NCBI RefSeq assembly: GCF_002116635.1
Contig: NZ_LQPW01000048.1
Location: forward strand, 25,838 to 89,837
Source: Mycobacterium szulgai
Lineage (GTDB): Bacteria > Actinomycetota > Actinomycetes > Mycobacteriales > Mycobacteriaceae
Direction of reading: 5' to 3'
DNA length: 64,000 bases
Shown here: piece after piece, positions 63,061 through 64,000 of the stretch
How the letters are laid out: each line of letters starts with the position of its first letter
Position numbering within the stretch: the first letter of the stretch is position 1
Position numbers and translations under genes: made by a program
The notes under the pieces: generated by a model
Told to the model about the DNA's origin: nothing
The model's input: only the letters and a program-made list of their open reading frames with translations
The model's database searches: none

Positions 63061-63412
63061 GCGGGGTTCGGTCACGGTGTTGGCGGCCGCCATGGTCGCG
63101 GTGTTGCTGTGCACCACCGCGGCCGGTGCGCATCTGGGTGCGGCGGTGGTGGCTCGTCACCGTGCGCAGGCGGCCGCCGACCTTGCCGCACTGGCCGCCG
63201 CGGCGTGGCTGCCGCACGGCCCGACGCCGGCCTGCGACCGCGCGGCGGCCGTGGGTCGACAGATGCGGGTCTTCGCCACGCGGTGTGTGGTGGACGCGCT
63301 TGACGTCGTGGTCACCGTCGAGGTGGCCGTCGCTTTCGCCGGCGCCGCGCGCGCGGTTGCGCGCGCGGGGCCGGCCGCTAGGGAAGTGTCGGCTACTGCA
63401 CCAAGCCGGTGA
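63044..63412 (+). CDS. TadE-family protein of helicase/secretion neighbourhood (Rv3654c-like)
   Basis: A 122-residue frame from TTG 63044 (alternatives GTG 63077 and ATG 63092). The N-terminal [48 protein letters not shown], noted in parts, has the characteristic RGSxTV start, a TM helix, and the [12 protein letters not shown] block that defines the group. Last gene of the operon. Its 3' end overlaps the convergent PE_PGRS gene by 20 bases. Confidence 0.8.
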   Translation: MRSRGERGSVTVLAAAMVAVLLCTTAAGAHLGAAVVARHRAQAAADLAALAAAAWLPHGPTPACDRAAAVGRQMRVFATRCVVDALDVVVTVEVAVAFAGAARAVARAGPAAREVSATAPSR

Positions 63413-64000
63413 TCCCGTCTTCGCCGATCAGGACCCCGCTGGTGCCGCCCTTGCCGGCCTTACCCGCGGTGTTGCCGGTTCCACCGTTACCGCCGTTGCC
63501 GCCGTCGCCGATGAAAACGCCGTTGCCGCCGTTGCCGCCGTTGCCGCCGGTGCCGGTCGTCTGTCCGCCGCTGCCGCCGGCGCCGCCGTCACCGCCGTTG
63601 CCGTTCACCCCGGCTTTGCCGCCATTACCGCCGACACCGCCGGTACCTGCGCCATTCTCGTTGCTACCGGCACCGCCGGCGCCACCCGCGCCACCGGAGC
63701 CGCTGAGGAGGCCGGCACTGCCGCCGGCCCCGCCGGCGCCCCCTTGCTGTGTAGTGCTGCCGCCGGCGCCGCCCGTCCCGCCGGTGCCGCCGGTGCCACC
63801 GGAACCAAACAGGAACCCTGCGTTGCCGCCGGCACCGCCGGCCCCACCGGTTTCGGTGCTCGACCCGCCGCTGCCGCCGGCTCCGCCGGCGGCTCCGAAG
63901 GCAAGCATTCCGGCGTTGCCGCCGGCCCCGCCCGCTCCGCCATTGGGTTGGCCGGAGCCGCCGCTACCGCCGGTGCCGCCGGCCCCGAAGATCCCGCCGG
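63393..64000 (-). CDS. PE_PGRS family protein, C-terminal part
   Basis: At least 202 residues of Gly-Gly-Ala/Gly-Gly-Asn repeats on the minus strand, with no PE domain in view: the N-terminus lies beyond the right edge. The last residues ([14 protein letters not shown]) leave the repeat. The family is exported by ESX-5 and is restricted to mycobacteria of the M. tuberculosis-related slow growers. Position matches the PE_PGRS genes near Rv3652/Rv3653. The DNA is highly repetitive (GCCGCCGGCACC-type units). Confidence 0.9.
   Translation of the reverse strand, partial: GGIFGAGGTGGSGGSGQPNGGAGGAGGNAGMLAFGAAGGAGGSGGSSTETGGAGGAGGNAGFLFGSGGTGGTGGTGGAGGSTTQQGGAGGAGGSAGLLSGSGGAGGAGGAGSNENGAGTGGVGGNGGKAGVNGNGGDGGAGGSGGQTTGTGGNGGNGGNGVFIGDGGNGGNGGTGNTAGKAGKGGTSGVLIGEDGITGLVQ

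Noticed and set aside
63420..64000. Possible CRISPR array
   Set aside because: The repeats are short, coding Gly-rich PGRS units without constant spacers.

Overview
The window reads as the chromosome of a slow-growing Mycobacterium related to M. tuberculosis. It is GC-rich, it ends in a PE_PGRS gene, and from about 26 kb to the right end it carries, in inverted orientation, nearly the same gene order as M. tuberculosis Rv3685c to Rv3653 (cyp137, cds1, ponA2, whiB4, bagB/bagA, crp, nth, marP, ephE, acs, dppABCD, ssd and the Tad-like pilus genes). Orthologue names rest on remembered gene order and protein similarity, not on a search. The exact species cannot be fixed from the sequence alone.

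Positions 1-26 kb are the accessory part. In M. tuberculosis rsfB (Rv3687c) lies very close to cyp137 (Rv3685c); here rsfB (5550-5918) and cyp137 (26214-27566) are about 20 kb apart, and a further block lies left of rsfB. Left of rsfB is a complete stressosome-type operon (RsbR, RsbS, RsbT, an RsbX-like phosphatase, a five-domain RsbU/RsbW fusion and a haem-oxygenase-like iron enzyme). Right of it come a DyP peroxidase operon, a haemophore-like secreted protein, topoisomerase IB, a PAS-ANTAR regulator, an AraC regulator, a glycosyltransferase, and a CheB/CheR/STAS-kinase signalling cluster. These are followed by small stress-type genes (CsbD, an atypical SDR, a Rho-N-like protein, a UsfY-like protein, a DUF4193 protein), an acyl-CoA dehydrogenase, an endonuclease/phosphatase-fold enzyme and an isochorismatase-fold hydrolase. 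Several carry upstream motifs of the form GKTT/GTTT-N15/16-GGGTAN, close to the mycobacterial SigF promoter, some only 6-12 bases from the start codon. Together with the SigF regulator rsfB, this suggests a SigF-linked general-stress island that M. tuberculosis lacks or has lost.

Positions 26-51 kb are largely core: P450, small membrane proteins, a class III cyclase/ATPase, tRNA-Pro(CGG), H2S-forming Cds1, a metallophosphoesterase, the penicillin-binding protein PonA2, the redox regulator WhiB4, a TRIC-type channel, the Get3-like pair BagA/BagB, RidA, a metallo-beta-lactamase-fold hydrolase, Crp, endonuclease III, a thioredoxin-like protein, a Nudix hydrolase, the acid-resistance protease MarP, EphE, a secreted protease and acetyl-CoA synthetase. 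Positions 51-57 kb hold the dppABCD peptide transporter.

Positions 57-64 kb hold two non-coding RNAs flanking a HAD hydrolase: an Ms1/MTS2823-type RNA on the minus strand and the 6C (B11) small RNA on the plus strand. The Tad/Flp-like operon (ssd, ATPase, two membrane proteins, a pilin and two TadE-like proteins) follows, and then the 3' end of a PE_PGRS gene.
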